Of a stretch of 64,000 nucleotides of DNA, positions 1-9,267 are shown piece by piece. This DNA is from Nocardia bhagyanarayanae (GTDB lineage: Bacteria; Actinomycetota; Actinomycetes; Mycobacteriales; Mycobacteriaceae). Position 1 is the first letter of the stretch; each line of letters starts with the position of its first letter. The position numbers were made by a program, and so were the translations under genes. The notes beneath the pieces are model-generated. The model saw nothing but the letters and a program-made list of their open reading frames with translations, did no database searches and had not been told where the DNA came from. The stretch lies in the NCBI RefSeq assembly GCF_006716565.1, contig NZ_VFPG01000001.1, forward strand, positions 1,550,001-1,614,000, written 5' to 3'.

Positions 1-2
1 CG

Positions 3-491
3 GCCATGCCGTTCACCGGATACAACCTCGGCGTGCGGCGCGAGACCTCGGCGGACATCGTCGCGCGCTGGCAGGCCGAGTGCACGCCGCGGCTGCCCGA
101 GGGAACCGACGCCAGGGTGGTCTTCTCGTTCGGCGTGAACGACACCGTGCTCGAAAACGGCTCGCCGCGAGTGGATCCCGGTGAATCGGTAGCCAACCTG
201 ACCAACGTGCTGGCGGTCGCCGCCGAGCGCGGTTGGCAGACAATGGTTGTCGCGCCGCCGCCCGTCGACGACGACGCCCACAACGTCAGGATCGCCCATC
301 TCGACGAGCGTTTCGCCGAGATCTGCGCCGGGGCCGGAACGCCGTACGCCCGCGTGCACCACGAACTGCGCGCGAACGAGGTGTGGATGCGGGAGGTGCG
401 CGAAGGCGACGGCGCGCACCCGGGCGCGGCCGGTTACGACGCGATCGCGGCGCTGATCATGCCGGTCTGGCTGGAGTGGTTGTCCCGCTGA
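3..491 (+). CDS. GDSL/SGNH-type hydrolase, 5' end outside window
   Basis: This is the C-terminal part of an SGNH (GDSL-like) esterase or lipase; the reading frame is open to the window edge. The visible part contains a block-III-like segment FSFGVND, whose Asn would help form the oxyanion hole. Near the end GDGAHPGAAGY matches the family's block V, which carries the catalytic Asp and His (DGxHP). The N-terminal block with the nucleophilic Ser is not in the window. Family members hydrolyse esters or thioesters; the substrate cannot be told. An ATG at 6 is in frame, but a start there would leave no nucleophile, so the gene more likely begins upstream. Its 3' end overlaps the convergent monooxygenase pseudogene by about 35 bp. 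Confidence 0.75.
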   Translation, partial: AMPFTGYNLGVRRETSADIVARWQAECTPRLPEGTDARVVFSFGVNDTVLENGSPRVDPGESVANLTNVLAVAAERGWQTMVVAPPPVDDDAHNVRIAHLDERFAEICAGAGTPYARVHHELRANEVWMREVREGDGAHPGAAGYDAIAALIMPVWLEWLSR

Positions 492-2110
492 GCGTTTCGG
501 AGCTCAGTTGCCGATAGTCGTAGTCGTCCAACGGGAAACGGCGATTTCCGCGCCGGGCCTCGAAGAATCCGGACGGGCGCACATAGGTCGTGTCGCCGCG
601 CGAGTTTCGGTAGTAGGTCGGCACGTGTCCGTTGAGTTCGGCCAGGTAGTACCGCAGCGCGGCGCCCTTGCGATGGATGTCGCGGTGGTAGGCGTCGTGC
701 CGGGCGCGCTTCACCTCCACCGCGGTCGCCGCGCGCCGCTTGGCCTCGGTGATCGCGCGGACGGCGTGGTCTGCGGTCATCTCGACGAAGGCGTGCCAGC
801 CGCTTCCGGTCCACGAGTAGGGCCCGACGAGGGTCCAGCGATTGGGCAGACCCGGCACCGAAACGCTTTGGTAGGCCTGTAATCCGCGCTCGGACCAGAA
901 GACGCCCAGATCGAACCCGTCACGTCCGACGATGGTCCCCGGTCGGTAGGTCTCCGGATCGGAGAAGACCTCGTAGCCGGTGGCCAGCACGATCGCGTCG
1001 AACTCGCGCAGCGCGCCGTCGCGAGTTCGGATGCCCGCCTCCGTGATTCGCTCGATCCCGTCGGTCACCAGCTCGACGTTCTCCCGGTTGAACGCGAGGG
1101 GGTAGCCCGTCGACATGGTGGGCCGCTTGGCGATCGGTCCGTAGTTCGGTGTCAACCGGCGCGCGGTATCCCGGTCGCGGACAACCAGATTCAAATACCG
1201 CCGATAGGCTGCGACGGCCGCGCCGTCCAGTGCGCGCATGGCGGGCTTGGCCAGCCAGAGTGGAGCCGACGTGCCGGTGCGCAGCACGGCGTCGATCGCG
1301 ACGAGCGCCGCGCCGTGTCCCGCGGCCACCACACCCGGTACCGCCGCGATCGCGCGCATGGCAGCGGGCACCGGGAAATCCGGCTTCGGGACACACCACA
1401 CCGGCGTGCGCTGGAAGACCGCGAGCGCGCCGACCTCCGGCGCGATGGACGGCACGATCTGCACCGAACTCGCGCCGGTGCCGATCACCGCCACCCGCTT
1501 GCCGCGCAGGTCGTAGTCGTGATCCCAGTCCGAAGGACGCAGGATCTTGCCGCGGAACGACCGCACGCCGGGTATGCCTGGATCGTCCTTCGGCCGCACG
1601 AACGCGCCGACCGCGCTGATCAAGAATCTGGCCGTTCGGACTCCGCCGTCCGCGAGGTGAAGCCGCCACAGGTGCGCCTCGTCGTCCCATTCCTCGCATT
1701 CGACGGTGTTGCCGAACCGGATGTGCGGGTACAGCCCGAAGCGGCGCGCCACCTCGACGTGATACCGCTTCACCTCCGCGCCGCGCGGAAACAGCCTGGA
1801 CCACTCCGGATTTCGCGCGAACGAATACTGGTAGGCGTACCTCCGCCTTCGCTCCGGCCGTGCGCGGTCTGTGGGCGGACTACGTCCGGCTGCGCCCATT
1901 GGCGTAGCACGGGATGTCCACGCCGAGGCCGGGGTAGTGGTTCTCGTGCCAGCTGCCGCCCACCTCGCCGGCACGCTCGAGTACGACGAAATCGTCGATG
2001 CCCGCCATCTTCAGCTTCACGCCCGCGGCGATGCCGCCCGGCCCCGCACCGATGATCGCGACCTCGAACTCCGGTCGCTCGACAGGACGCGGGCTTGCTG
2101 CGGTCGACAC
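457..2110 (-). pseudogene. Baeyer-Villiger-type flavin monooxygenase, frame broken by a 67-bp insertion
   Basis: The two halves of one flavoprotein monooxygenase lie in different frames. The N-terminal part (start at 2110) has the FAD-binding GAGPGG motif and the GGSWxxNxYPG signature, then stops at 1880 just after DIPCYA. The rest, from YQYSF onward, is in the other frame down to 457 and has a second Rossmann motif (VIGTGASSVQ) and the ATGYE motif. Removing 67 bp at 1840-1906 restores one frame of about 528 residues, the normal length for the family. In the family fingerprint FxGxxxHxxxW the His position is Arg here (FRGKILRPSDW). Intact enzymes insert oxygen next to a ketone using FAD and NADPH. 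As it stands the gene should be non-functional unless the C-terminal part is translated separately. Confidence 0.8.
1840..1906. other. 67-bp insertion flanked by 6-bp direct repeat (MITE-like)
   Basis: The hexamer GGCGTA occurs at 1834-1839 and again at 1901-1906, and the 67 bp from one copy to the next are what separates the two frames of the monooxygenase. The inserted DNA contains a hairpin, CGGAC-GTA-GTCCG on the gene strand, that carries the premature stop codon. Short size, palindrome and direct repeat resemble a miniature transposed or REP-like element. No second copy was noticed in this window. Confidence 0.55.
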
Positions 2111-2455
2111 GACTCACCTCCGTTGGTAGGACCTCGCGGGCGCCGCGGACGATGTCCGTCAGCCCGCGCATAGCCGGAGCCGATGCGGAGGTACGCCCAA
2201 TCGCGAGAGTAGCAGTGTCCCAGACGGGAATCCAGCACGATCTTCACCGACTTCGTGCAGGTCAACCCATGGAAACCCCGGCCTAGTCGGGATCGCGAAA
2301 CTGATGGATCGGTGTCCGAGGACCCGGCGGAGCGGACGTCGGATCGTGTGCGATCTCTTCGACTTCCGGACACTGGCGCGGTGCACTGGGATGAATCACC
2401 TCACACTGCGCGCCGATCGGTGTTACACAGGTGCGGTCTCGCACAGCAGGCTTTA

Positions 2456-2484
2456 GACTGTCTGGGACGTATTGGGAAACAGTC
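2456..2484. promoter_or_regulatory. Inverted repeat upstream of GntR gene, possible autoregulatory operator
   Basis: GACTGT at 2456-2461 and ACAGTC at 2479-2484 form an inverted repeat directly before the ribosome binding site of the GntR-type gene. GntR/FadR-type regulators often bind such sites in their own promoters; the assignment is inference. The rest of the 389-bp divergent spacer (2111-2499) shows no other clear signal. Confidence 0.3.
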
Positions 2485-2499
2485 GAAAGGTGGCATCCG

Positions 2500-3276
2500 A
2501 TGGGATCCCAAACGGTAGTCGCCGACGTTGCCGACGAGCTGGCGCGCCGGGTTGCCGCGGGGGAATATCAGCCGGGGGATTTGATGCCGTCGGTCCGCCA
2601 GGTCGCCGAAGAATTCGATATGAATCGCGCGACCGCGCAGTTGACCTTGGGCAGGCTGGAATCGTATGGATTCGTCGAGGCGCGTCGCGGTAAGGGTTTC
2701 ACCATCCGCGACGTACGGGAGGCGGGCGGCCTCGACGTGTACCGCCATCTGTTCCGTTTCTCGGTGCCGATGCCGGACGTCGCGATCGAGATGTTCCACG
2801 ACATCGTCGACGTGCAGCGCGGAATCGTCATGGAGGCGTTGCTCGCCTACACCGCGAGCGAACAGGAGATCGACCCGGCCGAGCTGAAGGCGGCCATCGA
2901 CGAACTGGAAGCCCTTGCCCGCCTGGAGGTTCCGGACTACCGCCAGATCCTCGCCATCGAGGTCGCTCTGGTCCGGCGTTTGCTGACCGCGCTCGGGCTG
3001 AGCATGCAGCGCGCGATCATGAACACTATCGGCGAGATGGTGCTCGAGGTGCCCGAGGCGATCGAGGCGTACTTCGCGGGCGCGGCCGACCTGCACGTGC
3101 TGGTGTGGCGGGCGCTCGTCGCGGTCTGGGAATCCGGCTCCGGCCCGTCGGAGGCGCAGCTCGCGCTGTTCGAGGACCTGTTCGGGATGTACCACGACAA
3201 GGTCATCGCCCGGTTCGAGGAACTGCTCGGCGGCGGGGAGGCCGAGGCCGAGGAAGCGCGCGCGGCGACCGCCTGA
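2500..3276 (+). CDS. GntR-family transcriptional regulator (FadR-like C-terminal domain)
   Basis: A 258-residue DNA-binding regulator. The N-terminal winged helix (about residues 1-75) has the GntR pattern LARRVAAGEYQPGDLMPSVR followed by a recognition helix with MNRATAQLTLGRLESYGFV. The C-terminal part is all-helical and fits a ligand-sensing FCD/FadR-like domain; the ligand is unknown. The ATG at 2500 is preferred over an in-frame GTG at 2431 because GAAAGG lies just before it and the HTH then begins at the usual place. It is divergent from the broken monooxygenase, so it may once have regulated that gene (inference). Confidence 0.85.
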   Translation: MGSQTVVADVADELARRVAAGEYQPGDLMPSVRQVAEEFDMNRATAQLTLGRLESYGFVEARRGKGFTIRDVREAGGLDVYRHLFRFSVPMPDVAIEMFHDIVDVQRGIVMEALLAYTASEQEIDPAELKAAIDELEALARLEVPDYRQILAIEVALVRRLLTALGLSMQRAIMNTIGEMVLEVPEAIEAYFAGAADLHVLVWRALVAVWESGSGPSEAQLALFEDLFGMYHDKVIARFEELLGGGEAEAEEARAATA

Positions 3277-3319
3277 TCCGGCAAAACGTACAAAACAGGC
3301 TGTCTGAGTAGGTCTGTCC

Positions 3320-3348
3320 CGAGCGGTCGCGCGATTCGCGGCCGCTCG
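3320..3348 (+). terminator. Hairpin downstream of GntR gene
   Basis: CGAGCGGTCGCG pairs with CGCGGCCGCTCG (one G-U pair) around a 5-nt loop, 44 bp after the stop codon. There is no T-tract, which is usual for actinobacterial terminators. The rest of the 3277-3644 spacer shows no gene. Confidence 0.5.
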
Positions 3349-3644
3349 GCGACCTGGTCACTTGTTCATTACATATCCGAGACCTTTGCGTCTGAGACAG
3401 GTATGCTGAATTTGGCTGGACGGCGTCGCCGACGCGCTCGGGGCCACCGCTGCCGCTGTCCGATCACGGGGAGGCGTGATGGGTGCGGCCGGATCCTCGA
3501 CGGCATGCGGCGACCCGCGGACTCGGCGCCGCAGCGCACGGCGTCGGGCCGTCCCGTCATCGGACTGGCCGGGTGGCGATGGCGGGGCGGGCAGGCCGCA
3601 CGATTTGCTAGCGCATTGCCGGAGTCGGTCGTACCGTTTTCGTC

Positions 3645-4622
3645 ATGACCGAGTCAGCAGAATCGCTGCCCGCCATACCGCTGGAATCCTGGCGTCCGAC
3701 CAAGGACACGCTGCACCGTTTCGCCCAGGTGGTCGGCAAGGTCGCCCTGGCCAAAGGCATCCGCCGCAACCACTGGTGGCACATGACCTTCCGGCTGACC
3801 GCCCGCGGCTGGACCACCGTTCCGCTCGGCACCGCACGCAACGGACCGGTGTTCACCTGCTCCTTCGACTTCTTCGACCACGTGCTGCGCATCGCGACCG
3901 ATCGCGGCGTCGAGGTGGAGATCGATCTGCTCCAGCAGTCCGTCGCGACCTTCTACACCGACGTGATGGGCGGACTCGGCGACCTCGGCATCCAGGTCGT
4001 CATGCCGCATCCACATCCGTTCGACCTGCCCGACTCCGACCGGCCGTTCGAAGAGGACACCGACCACGCCGCCTACGACCCGGACAAGGCGCGCAGGGCT
4101 TTTCGCGTGCTCAGCCAGGTCGGGCGGATATTGGAGGAGTTCAGCGCCACCTACTCCGGCAAGATCAGCCCCGTCCAATTGTTCTGGCATACCTTCGATC
4201 TCGCGGTGCAGCGATTCTCGCCCCGGCAGATCGACCTACCGGCGGCCGTCGATTCCGTTACCCGCGAGGCCTATTCGCGCGAGGTGATCAGCGCCGGGTT
4301 CTGGTTCGGCGACGACAAGGTTCCCGAGCCGACCTTCTATTCCTACGTCGCGCCGGAACCGGACGGACTCGCGGACCGGACGCTGAAGCCCGCGGGCGCG
4401 CACTGGGTCGAATCCGGATCGGGCCATTCCGCCTACTACGCCTACGACGCCGCGCGCCGCACCGGCGACCCGGTGGGCGCGGCACTGGAGTTCTTCCAGT
4501 CCGTCTACGCCAACGGCTCCGAGCTCGCCGGATGGGATGCCGACCGGCTGGCCTGCTGGGGCGGCATCACCGATCCGGTGCTGGAGCAGAAGGCGGCGCG
4601 CTGGCCGGAATGGCCCGCGTGA
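3645..4622 (+). CDS. DUF5996 family protein
   Basis: A 325-residue soluble protein without a signal peptide or membrane segment. Its start (PLESWRPTKDTLHRFAQVVGK, with NHWWHMTFRLTARG next) and the later TPFYSY-like and SGHSAYYAYD segments match the DUF5996 family as I know it, whose function is unknown. The conserved Trp, His and Asp residues suggest a small-molecule binding pocket, but no catalytic motif is recognised. The stop codon directly abuts the stop of the convergent flavin oxidoreductase gene, so the two are transcribed toward each other with no spacer. Confidence 0.75.
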   Translation: MTESAESLPAIPLESWRPTKDTLHRFAQVVGKVALAKGIRRNHWWHMTFRLTARGWTTVPLGTARNGPVFTCSFDFFDHVLRIATDRGVEVEIDLLQQSVATFYTDVMGGLGDLGIQVVMPHPHPFDLPDSDRPFEEDTDHAAYDPDKARRAFRVLSQVGRILEEFSATYSGKISPVQLFWHTFDLAVQRFSPRQIDLPAAVDSVTREAYSREVISAGFWFGDDKVPEPTFYSYVAPEPDGLADRTLKPAGAHWVESGSGHSAYYAYDAARRTGDPVGAALEFFQSVYANGSELAGWDADRLACWGGITDPVLEQKAARWPEWPA

Positions 4623-5741
4623 TCAGCCGTTGAGCTTGTTGAGGCGGTCGCACGCCTCGACGTACTCGTTGATCAGCCGCTGGACGACATCGGCGGATCG
4701 CTCCACCTTGGTCATCATGCCGACCACCTGACCGACCGGATTGAAGTTGACGTCCTTCGCGGCCTCCGGGTACCGGTGGCCGCGCTTGACGCCGTCGAGC
4801 GCCACCATCATCTGCAGCGGCATCGGCAGCGGGTCCGGGGTGTCGGCCGACTCCCACGCGTCGGTCCAGTCGTTGCGCAGCATGCGGCACGGCTTGCCGG
4901 TCCACGAGCGCGAGCGCACGGTGTCGTGGCTGCTCGCGTCGATGTAGGTCTGCATCTGCGCGGGCGGCACGTTGGCCTCCTCGACCGTCAGCCACAGCGA
5001 GCCGGTCCAGGCGCCTGCCGCGCCCATGGCCATGGCCGCCGCGACCTGACGCCCGTCGCCGATACCACCGGCGGCGAGCATCGGCATATCGCCGATCGCA
5101 TCGATGACCTGCGGCCACAGCACCATGGACGAGATCTCGCCGCAGTGGCCGCCGCCCTCGGTGCCCTGGCAGACCACGAAGTCCAAGCCCGCGGCCTTGT
5201 GGTTGAGCGCGTGCTTGACCGAACCGCACAGCGCGCCGATCAGCCTGCCGGAGCCTTGGATCTGTTCGATCACGTCCGCGGGCGGCGTGCCGAGCGCGTT
5301 GGCGACCAGCTTGGCCTTGGGATGCTTCAGGATGACCTCGATCTGCGGGGCCACCGTGGTCGCGGTCCAGCCGAGCAGCTGGTTGTGGTGCTCCTCCGCG
5401 GGCAGGCGCGGGACGCCGTGATCGGCCAGGATCTTCTCCGCGAAGTCGCGGTGGCCCTGGGGCACCATCTCGCCGAGCTTGGCTTCCAGCTGCTCGGGGG
5501 TCAGATCGTCGATGCCCTTGCCCTCGTACTTGGAGGGGATCACCAGGTCGACGCCGTACACGCCGTTGACGTGCTCGTCCAGCCAGGCGAGCTCGACCTC
5601 GAGCTGCTCGGCGGTGAAGCCCACCGCGCCGAGGACGCCGAGCCCACCGGCATTGCTGACCGCGGCCGCCACGTCGCGGCAGTGGGTGAAGGCGAAGATG
5701 GGGAACTCGATCCCCAGCCGGTCGCAGATTTCGGTACGCAT
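4623..5741 (-). CDS. Nitronate monooxygenase-like flavin enzyme
   Basis: A 372-residue FMN-dependent TIM-barrel protein of the nitronate monooxygenase / 2-nitropropane dioxygenase family. Features seen: the N-terminal segment PIFAFTHCRDVAAAVSNAGG, the conserved GTEGGGHCGE segment with the His that serves as general base in the family, and the phosphate-binding AAGGIGDGRQVAAAMAMGA segment. Members oxidise nitronates, or act on CoA thioesters in lipid and sterol catabolism. The 258-bp upstream region contains two sites resembling the KstR sterol-regulon box, hinting at lipid or cholesterol-linked expression (inference). The ATG at 5741 gives the expected N-terminus. Confidence 0.88.
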   Translation of the reverse strand: MRTEICDRLGIEFPIFAFTHCRDVAAAVSNAGGLGVLGAVGFTAEQLEVELAWLDEHVNGVYGVDLVIPSKYEGKGIDDLTPEQLEAKLGEMVPQGHRDFAEKILADHGVPRLPAEEHHNQLLGWTATTVAPQIEVILKHPKAKLVANALGTPPADVIEQIQGSGRLIGALCGSVKHALNHKAAGLDFVVCQGTEGGGHCGEISSMVLWPQVIDAIGDMPMLAAGGIGDGRQVAAAMAMGAAGAWTGSLWLTVEEANVPPAQMQTYIDASSHDTVRSRSWTGKPCRMLRNDWTDAWESADTPDPLPMPLQMMVALDGVKRGHRYPEAAKDVNFNPVGQVVGMMTKVERSADVVQRLINEYVEACDRLNKLNG

Positions 5742-5798
5742 CGGGTGCTGGTCTCCCTTACCTACGCCGTGACCGGATCGCAGCGGCCGCGGACGTTC

Positions 5799-5812
5799 TA
5801 GAACGGGTTACA
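5799..5812. promoter_or_regulatory. KstR-like box upstream of nitronate monooxygenase gene
   Basis: TAGAACGGGTTACA matches the published KstR pattern TNNAACNNGTTNNA at every fixed position. It lies 58 bp upstream of the start codon and overlaps a perfect GTTCTAGAAC palindrome at 5795-5804. KstR is the TetR-type repressor of cholesterol catabolism in mycobacteria, rhodococci and Nocardia. Confidence 0.45.
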
Positions 5813-5942
5813 TAGTTGCCACGCGGGTTTCGCCTCGCGGGCGACGGACTGCCGCCCCGACCGGCCGAATCCGCCGCACACCGCGGGTATCGCCATGCCG
5901 CGGCGGCGGCGTCGTCGACCGGTGGGGGCACCATAGATCGAC

Positions 5943-5956
5943 AGTAACACGTTCTA
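5943..5956. promoter_or_regulatory. Second, imperfect KstR-like box
   Basis: AGTAACACGTTCTA has one mismatch (first base) to TNNAACNNGTTNNA. It is nearly the inverse of the 5797-5810 sequence, so the two form a widely spaced inverted pair in the same 258-bp spacer. It may be part of the same control region or may relate to the end of the wax ester synthase gene. Confidence 0.3.
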
Positions 5957-5999
5957 GTTTTCTCGCGGTACCCCTTCCTCGACCGTGGCGGCCGACGCC

Positions 6000-7349
6000 T
6001 TATATCGCGTCTTCCAGAGCGGCGAGCGCGCCCTCCAGGTGATCGAGCATGCGGTGCAGCTGCGGCACGCTGCGGCGGCAGCCGACCAGGCCGAAGTCCA
6101 GGTTGTCGGCATTCGAGGTGAGCGTGATGTTCACGGCCTGGCCGTCGAACGGGATGGAGAGCGGGTAGATGGCGTCGAGCCGCGCGCCGTTCCAGTACAT
6201 CGGCTCGCGCGGACCCGGCACGTTGGAGATGACGATGTTGAACGGCGGCGTGGTCCACGGGATGAGGGCAGGCAGCAGGTTCAGCGCGATCGGGCTGACC
6301 ATCAGCGCCGAGAGCGCCATCGACTGCACCGGCGAGAGCTCGCTGTAGACCTCTTTGCTCTTGCGCATGGACTCGCTCACCGTCCGCAGCCTGGCGATCG
6401 GATCGGCCAGATCGGTGCCGAGGTTGCACAGCAGCGCGCCGACCTTGACGCCGTTGGTCTCGGTGTCGTCCGCCGAGCGCAGCGACATCGGCACCATCGC
6501 GATCAGCGGCTTGTCCGGCAGCGCGTCACGCTCGGCGAGATAGGTGCGCAGCGCGCCCGACGACATCGCGAGCACGACGTCGTTCATCGTCGTACCGGTC
6601 GCCTTGCGCACCTGCTTGATCCGCTCCAGCGGCCAAGACCGGACGACCGAGCGCCGGGCGCCGCCGATGGGCACGTTGAACATGGTCTTCGGCGCCTCGA
6701 ACGGCAGCGTCACCTGCTGTTCGCGCAGCGCGGTGCGCGCCGCGCGAAGCAGCGGCGAGGCGGAAGCGGCAACCGAGACGAGAGACCTTGCCGCGCCGAG
6801 CAATCCGGAATCGGACGACTCCTTCTTGCGTCCCGAACGCGGCAGGTTCCATGGCACCCGCGCCTCGCTCGAGGTCGGGTCGTCGGTCAACGTGCGCTGT
6901 AGCAGCCGCTGCGCCGAGACGCCGTCGATCAAGCCGTGGTGCATCTTCGAATAGAGTGCGAAGCGGCCGTCTTTCAGTCCCTCGATCAGGTGGATCTCCC
7001 ACAGCGGACGGTGCCGGTCGAGCAGGGAGCTGTGCAGCCCGGAGGCCAGCTCGATCAATTGCTCGTGGGTGCCGGGCGCGGGCAGCGCGATGCGCCGCAC
7101 GTGGTACTCCAGCTCCACCTCGTCCTCGAGCGTCCAGGCCAGCTGTGGCGAGCCGAGCAGGTTGGCCGGGCGCTTGCGGAAGGTGGGATGGATCTCGCGG
7201 CAGGACAACAGCTTTTCGTGCGTCTCCTTGGCGAACTCCGGACCGGCCCCCTCCGGCGGTTCGAACAGCTGTAGCGAGCCGACGTGCATCGGGTGCTCGC
7301 GGGATTCGGCAAGCAGAAATACGGCATCAACCGGTGCGATGAGTTCCAT
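6000..7349 (-). CDS. Wax ester synthase / diacylglycerol acyltransferase (WS/DGAT)
   Basis: A 449-residue acyltransferase of the Tgs family. It carries the catalytic HHxxxDG motif as HHGLIDG (about residues 135-141) in the N-terminal condensation-like domain. Further matches are the N-terminal ELIAPVDAVFL block and the conserved NVPGP block in the C-terminal half. These enzymes use acyl-CoA to acylate diacylglycerol or fatty alcohols, making storage triacylglycerol or wax esters at the membrane, as is usual in Nocardia and Mycobacterium. The frame extends upstream to 7457, but the ATG at 7349 gives the family N-terminus. It is a single gene between two intergenic spacers. Confidence 0.9.
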   Translation of the reverse strand: MELIAPVDAVFLLAESREHPMHVGSLQLFEPPEGAGPEFAKETHEKLLSCREIHPTFRKRPANLLGSPQLAWTLEDEVELEYHVRRIALPAPGTHEQLIELASGLHSSLLDRHRPLWEIHLIEGLKDGRFALYSKMHHGLIDGVSAQRLLQRTLTDDPTSSEARVPWNLPRSGRKKESSDSGLLGAARSLVSVAASASPLLRAARTALREQQVTLPFEAPKTMFNVPIGGARRSVVRSWPLERIKQVRKATGTTMNDVVLAMSSGALRTYLAERDALPDKPLIAMVPMSLRSADDTETNGVKVGALLCNLGTDLADPIARLRTVSESMRKSKEVYSELSPVQSMALSALMVSPIALNLLPALIPWTTPPFNIVISNVPGPREPMYWNGARLDAIYPLSIPFDGQAVNITLTSNADNLDFGLVGCRRSVPQLHRMLDHLEGALAALEDAI

Positions 7350-7500
7350 GTATGAGTCGCCCCCTGACGACGGTGGAGATCTTGTGCGATGAGAGCAATC
7401 GACCACGTTGTCGGGTGGGACGCACCACGGAATCCTGCGCAACGGAATCCTGCGCACCCGTACCGAACCTACCTGGGGGTAGCCCAGGATGTGCGCGGAA

Positions 7501-8187
7501 TCAGCCCACCGGATCGGCCGGCTTCGCGACCATCAGGTACGCCTGATCGAACCGCTCGTCGGGATTCGGCGCGCAGACCATCCTGGCGATCACCGTGAAG
7601 CCCGCTTCGCGCGCCAGCTCGGCGAGCCGGTCAGGTGACCAACGGTAGGCCGGGGTCACCTTGTGGTCGAAGGCGAGCACGGTGTCGGCGGCGTCCGCCG
7701 CTTGGAATCCCAGCAGTGCGTGCCCTCCGCTCCGTAGTACCCGGTAGAACTCGTTCAACACGTGCGGCACGCGTTCCGGCGGCAGGTGGATAATCGAATA
7801 CCAGGCCACCAGCCCGGCCAGCGCGCCGTCCTCGATGGCGAGCTCCTCCATCGATCCCACCTCGAACCGCATGCCGGGAAACTCGTTGCGCGCCAGTTCG
7901 ATCATGCGCGGCGAGAGGTCCATGCCGAAGGCCGGGACGCCGAGCGATTCGAGGTGCGCGGCGATTCGGCCGGGGCCGCAGCCGATGTCGGCGACCGGCC
8001 CGGAACCGTTGGCCCGCAGCAGTTCCGCGAACGCGCCGAGCATGGCGCGGTCGAAAGGCTTGACCGCCAGGTTGTCGCGGGCGAACTCGGTGTAGAGCTC
8101 GGCCATGTCGTCGTAGGCCGTGCGGGTGGCGTCGACATCGGCATGGGTCAAGAGCGGAACTCCTTTGCGCGAAACGGTGCGTCTCAT
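7501..8187 (-). CDS. Class I SAM-dependent methyltransferase
   Basis: A 228-residue methyltransferase. The SAM-binding motif I is VADIGCGPGRIAAHL (about residues 65-79), followed by the acidic ribose-binding loop FGMDLSPRMI and motif IV around LVAWYSIIHLPPERV. The layout fits methyltransferase type 11/25 proteins acting on small molecules; the substrate is unknown. Its ATG overlaps the TGA of the upstream EamA exporter gene (ATGA at 8184-8187), so the two are translationally coupled and may handle the same compound, modification plus export (inference). Confidence 0.88.
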   Translation of the reverse strand: MRRTVSRKGVPLLTHADVDATRTAYDDMAELYTEFARDNLAVKPFDRAMLGAFAELLRANGSGPVADIGCGPGRIAAHLESLGVPAFGMDLSPRMIELARNEFPGMRFEVGSMEELAIEDGALAGLVAWYSIIHLPPERVPHVLNEFYRVLRSGGHALLGFQAADAADTVLAFDHKVTPAYRWSPDRLAELAREAGFTVIARMVCAPNPDERFDQAYLMVAKPADPVG

Positions 8188-9074
8188 GGCGTCGCGGAGA
8201 GCGCGGGGTCGTCCTGCGGAGCGGCGGCGCGAGACTGCCTTGTTCCGAGGAACGATCCGAGCACTACCAGCGGAAATCCTATCGCCATCCCCGCGGTGAG
8301 CGGCTCATTCAGCAGCGTCACGCCCAGCACGATCGCCACCGCGGGGTTGATGTAGGTGATCACCGTGGCGCGCGCCGGACCGACCTCGCCGATCAGCGCG
8401 AAGAACAGCAGGAAAGCCGCCGCGGTGCAGACGATCGCGAGCCCGAGCACCGACAGCGAGGCGTCCGCGGGGAAGTGCTCGGGTCTGCGCAGTGCTGCGA
8501 ACGGCGTGTAGAGCGCGGCCGCGAGCAGCAGCGAGGCGGTGACCACGCCCATCGGCGGCAAGTCGGCGAGCGAGTGGTTGATAACGATCGGGCCGACGGC
8601 GTAGCCGATCGTGGTCAGGGCGATGGCGCCGATCGCGGCCGGATTCGACAGATCCACGTCGAGGCCGACCAACGCCGCGACACCCGCGAAGCCGACGATC
8701 AGGCCCAGAATCCTTCGGGCGTCGAAGGTTTCGTGCCCCAGGCGAGTCACGATCAGTACCGCGATCAACGGCACCGCCGCGATCAGCAAACCGACGGTGG
8801 AGCTGTTGAGCGTGGTCTCGGCGTACCCGATGAGGAACCACGGGCCCGAGATCTCCACCAACGTGTAGAGCAGCAGCGGTCGCCAGCGCCGGAAGACCGG
8901 TCGCAGCGCGTCGGTGTACAGCGCGATCGGCAACAGCAACAGGCCGCCGATCAGCGTCCGGCCGAACGCCACGAACACCGGGTCGAAGTCCTCGACCGCG
9001 ACCGCGATCATCGCGTACGGCACGCCCCAGATCACGCCCATCGCCAGGAACAGCAGCCAACCGCGCTTGCTCAT
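8184..9074 (-). CDS. EamA/DMT-family transporter
   Basis: A 296-residue membrane protein with about ten hydrophobic helices in two homologous halves, the layout of the drug/metabolite transporter superfamily. The first half starts with a short cytoplasmic KRGW followed by a helix with the GVIWGVPYAM pattern; the second EamA repeat begins near the AIGAIALTTIGYAVGP helix. The C-terminal tail is short and polar. Members mostly export amino acids, nucleosides or drugs; the substrate is not visible. First gene of a two-gene operon with the methyltransferase. Confidence 0.88.
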   Translation of the reverse strand: MSKRGWLLFLAMGVIWGVPYAMIAVAVEDFDPVFVAFGRTLIGGLLLLPIALYTDALRPVFRRWRPLLLYTLVEISGPWFLIGYAETTLNSSTVGLLIAAVPLIAVLIVTRLGHETFDARRILGLIVGFAGVAALVGLDVDLSNPAAIGAIALTTIGYAVGPIVINHSLADLPPMGVVTASLLLAAALYTPFAALRRPEHFPADASLSVLGLAIVCTAAAFLLFFALIGEVGPARATVITYINPAVAIVLGVTLLNEPLTAGMAIGFPLVVLGSFLGTRQSRAAAPQDDPALSATP

Positions 9075-9267
9075 CGCACCGTTCCCCGAGCCGTCGCCGC
9101 AGATTTCATGCTCTCGCTCGCTTTCGATCCACGAGGAGCCTAGCGGGTGATCCCATGATCCGACAGATCCGATTTTCCCACGGCGACAGGTCTTCTCGGC
9201 GCGTCGCTTCCCGGGCGATGGGTCGCGAAGGTATCAGGACCTCAACGACTTTCGCGACAAACGCCGA

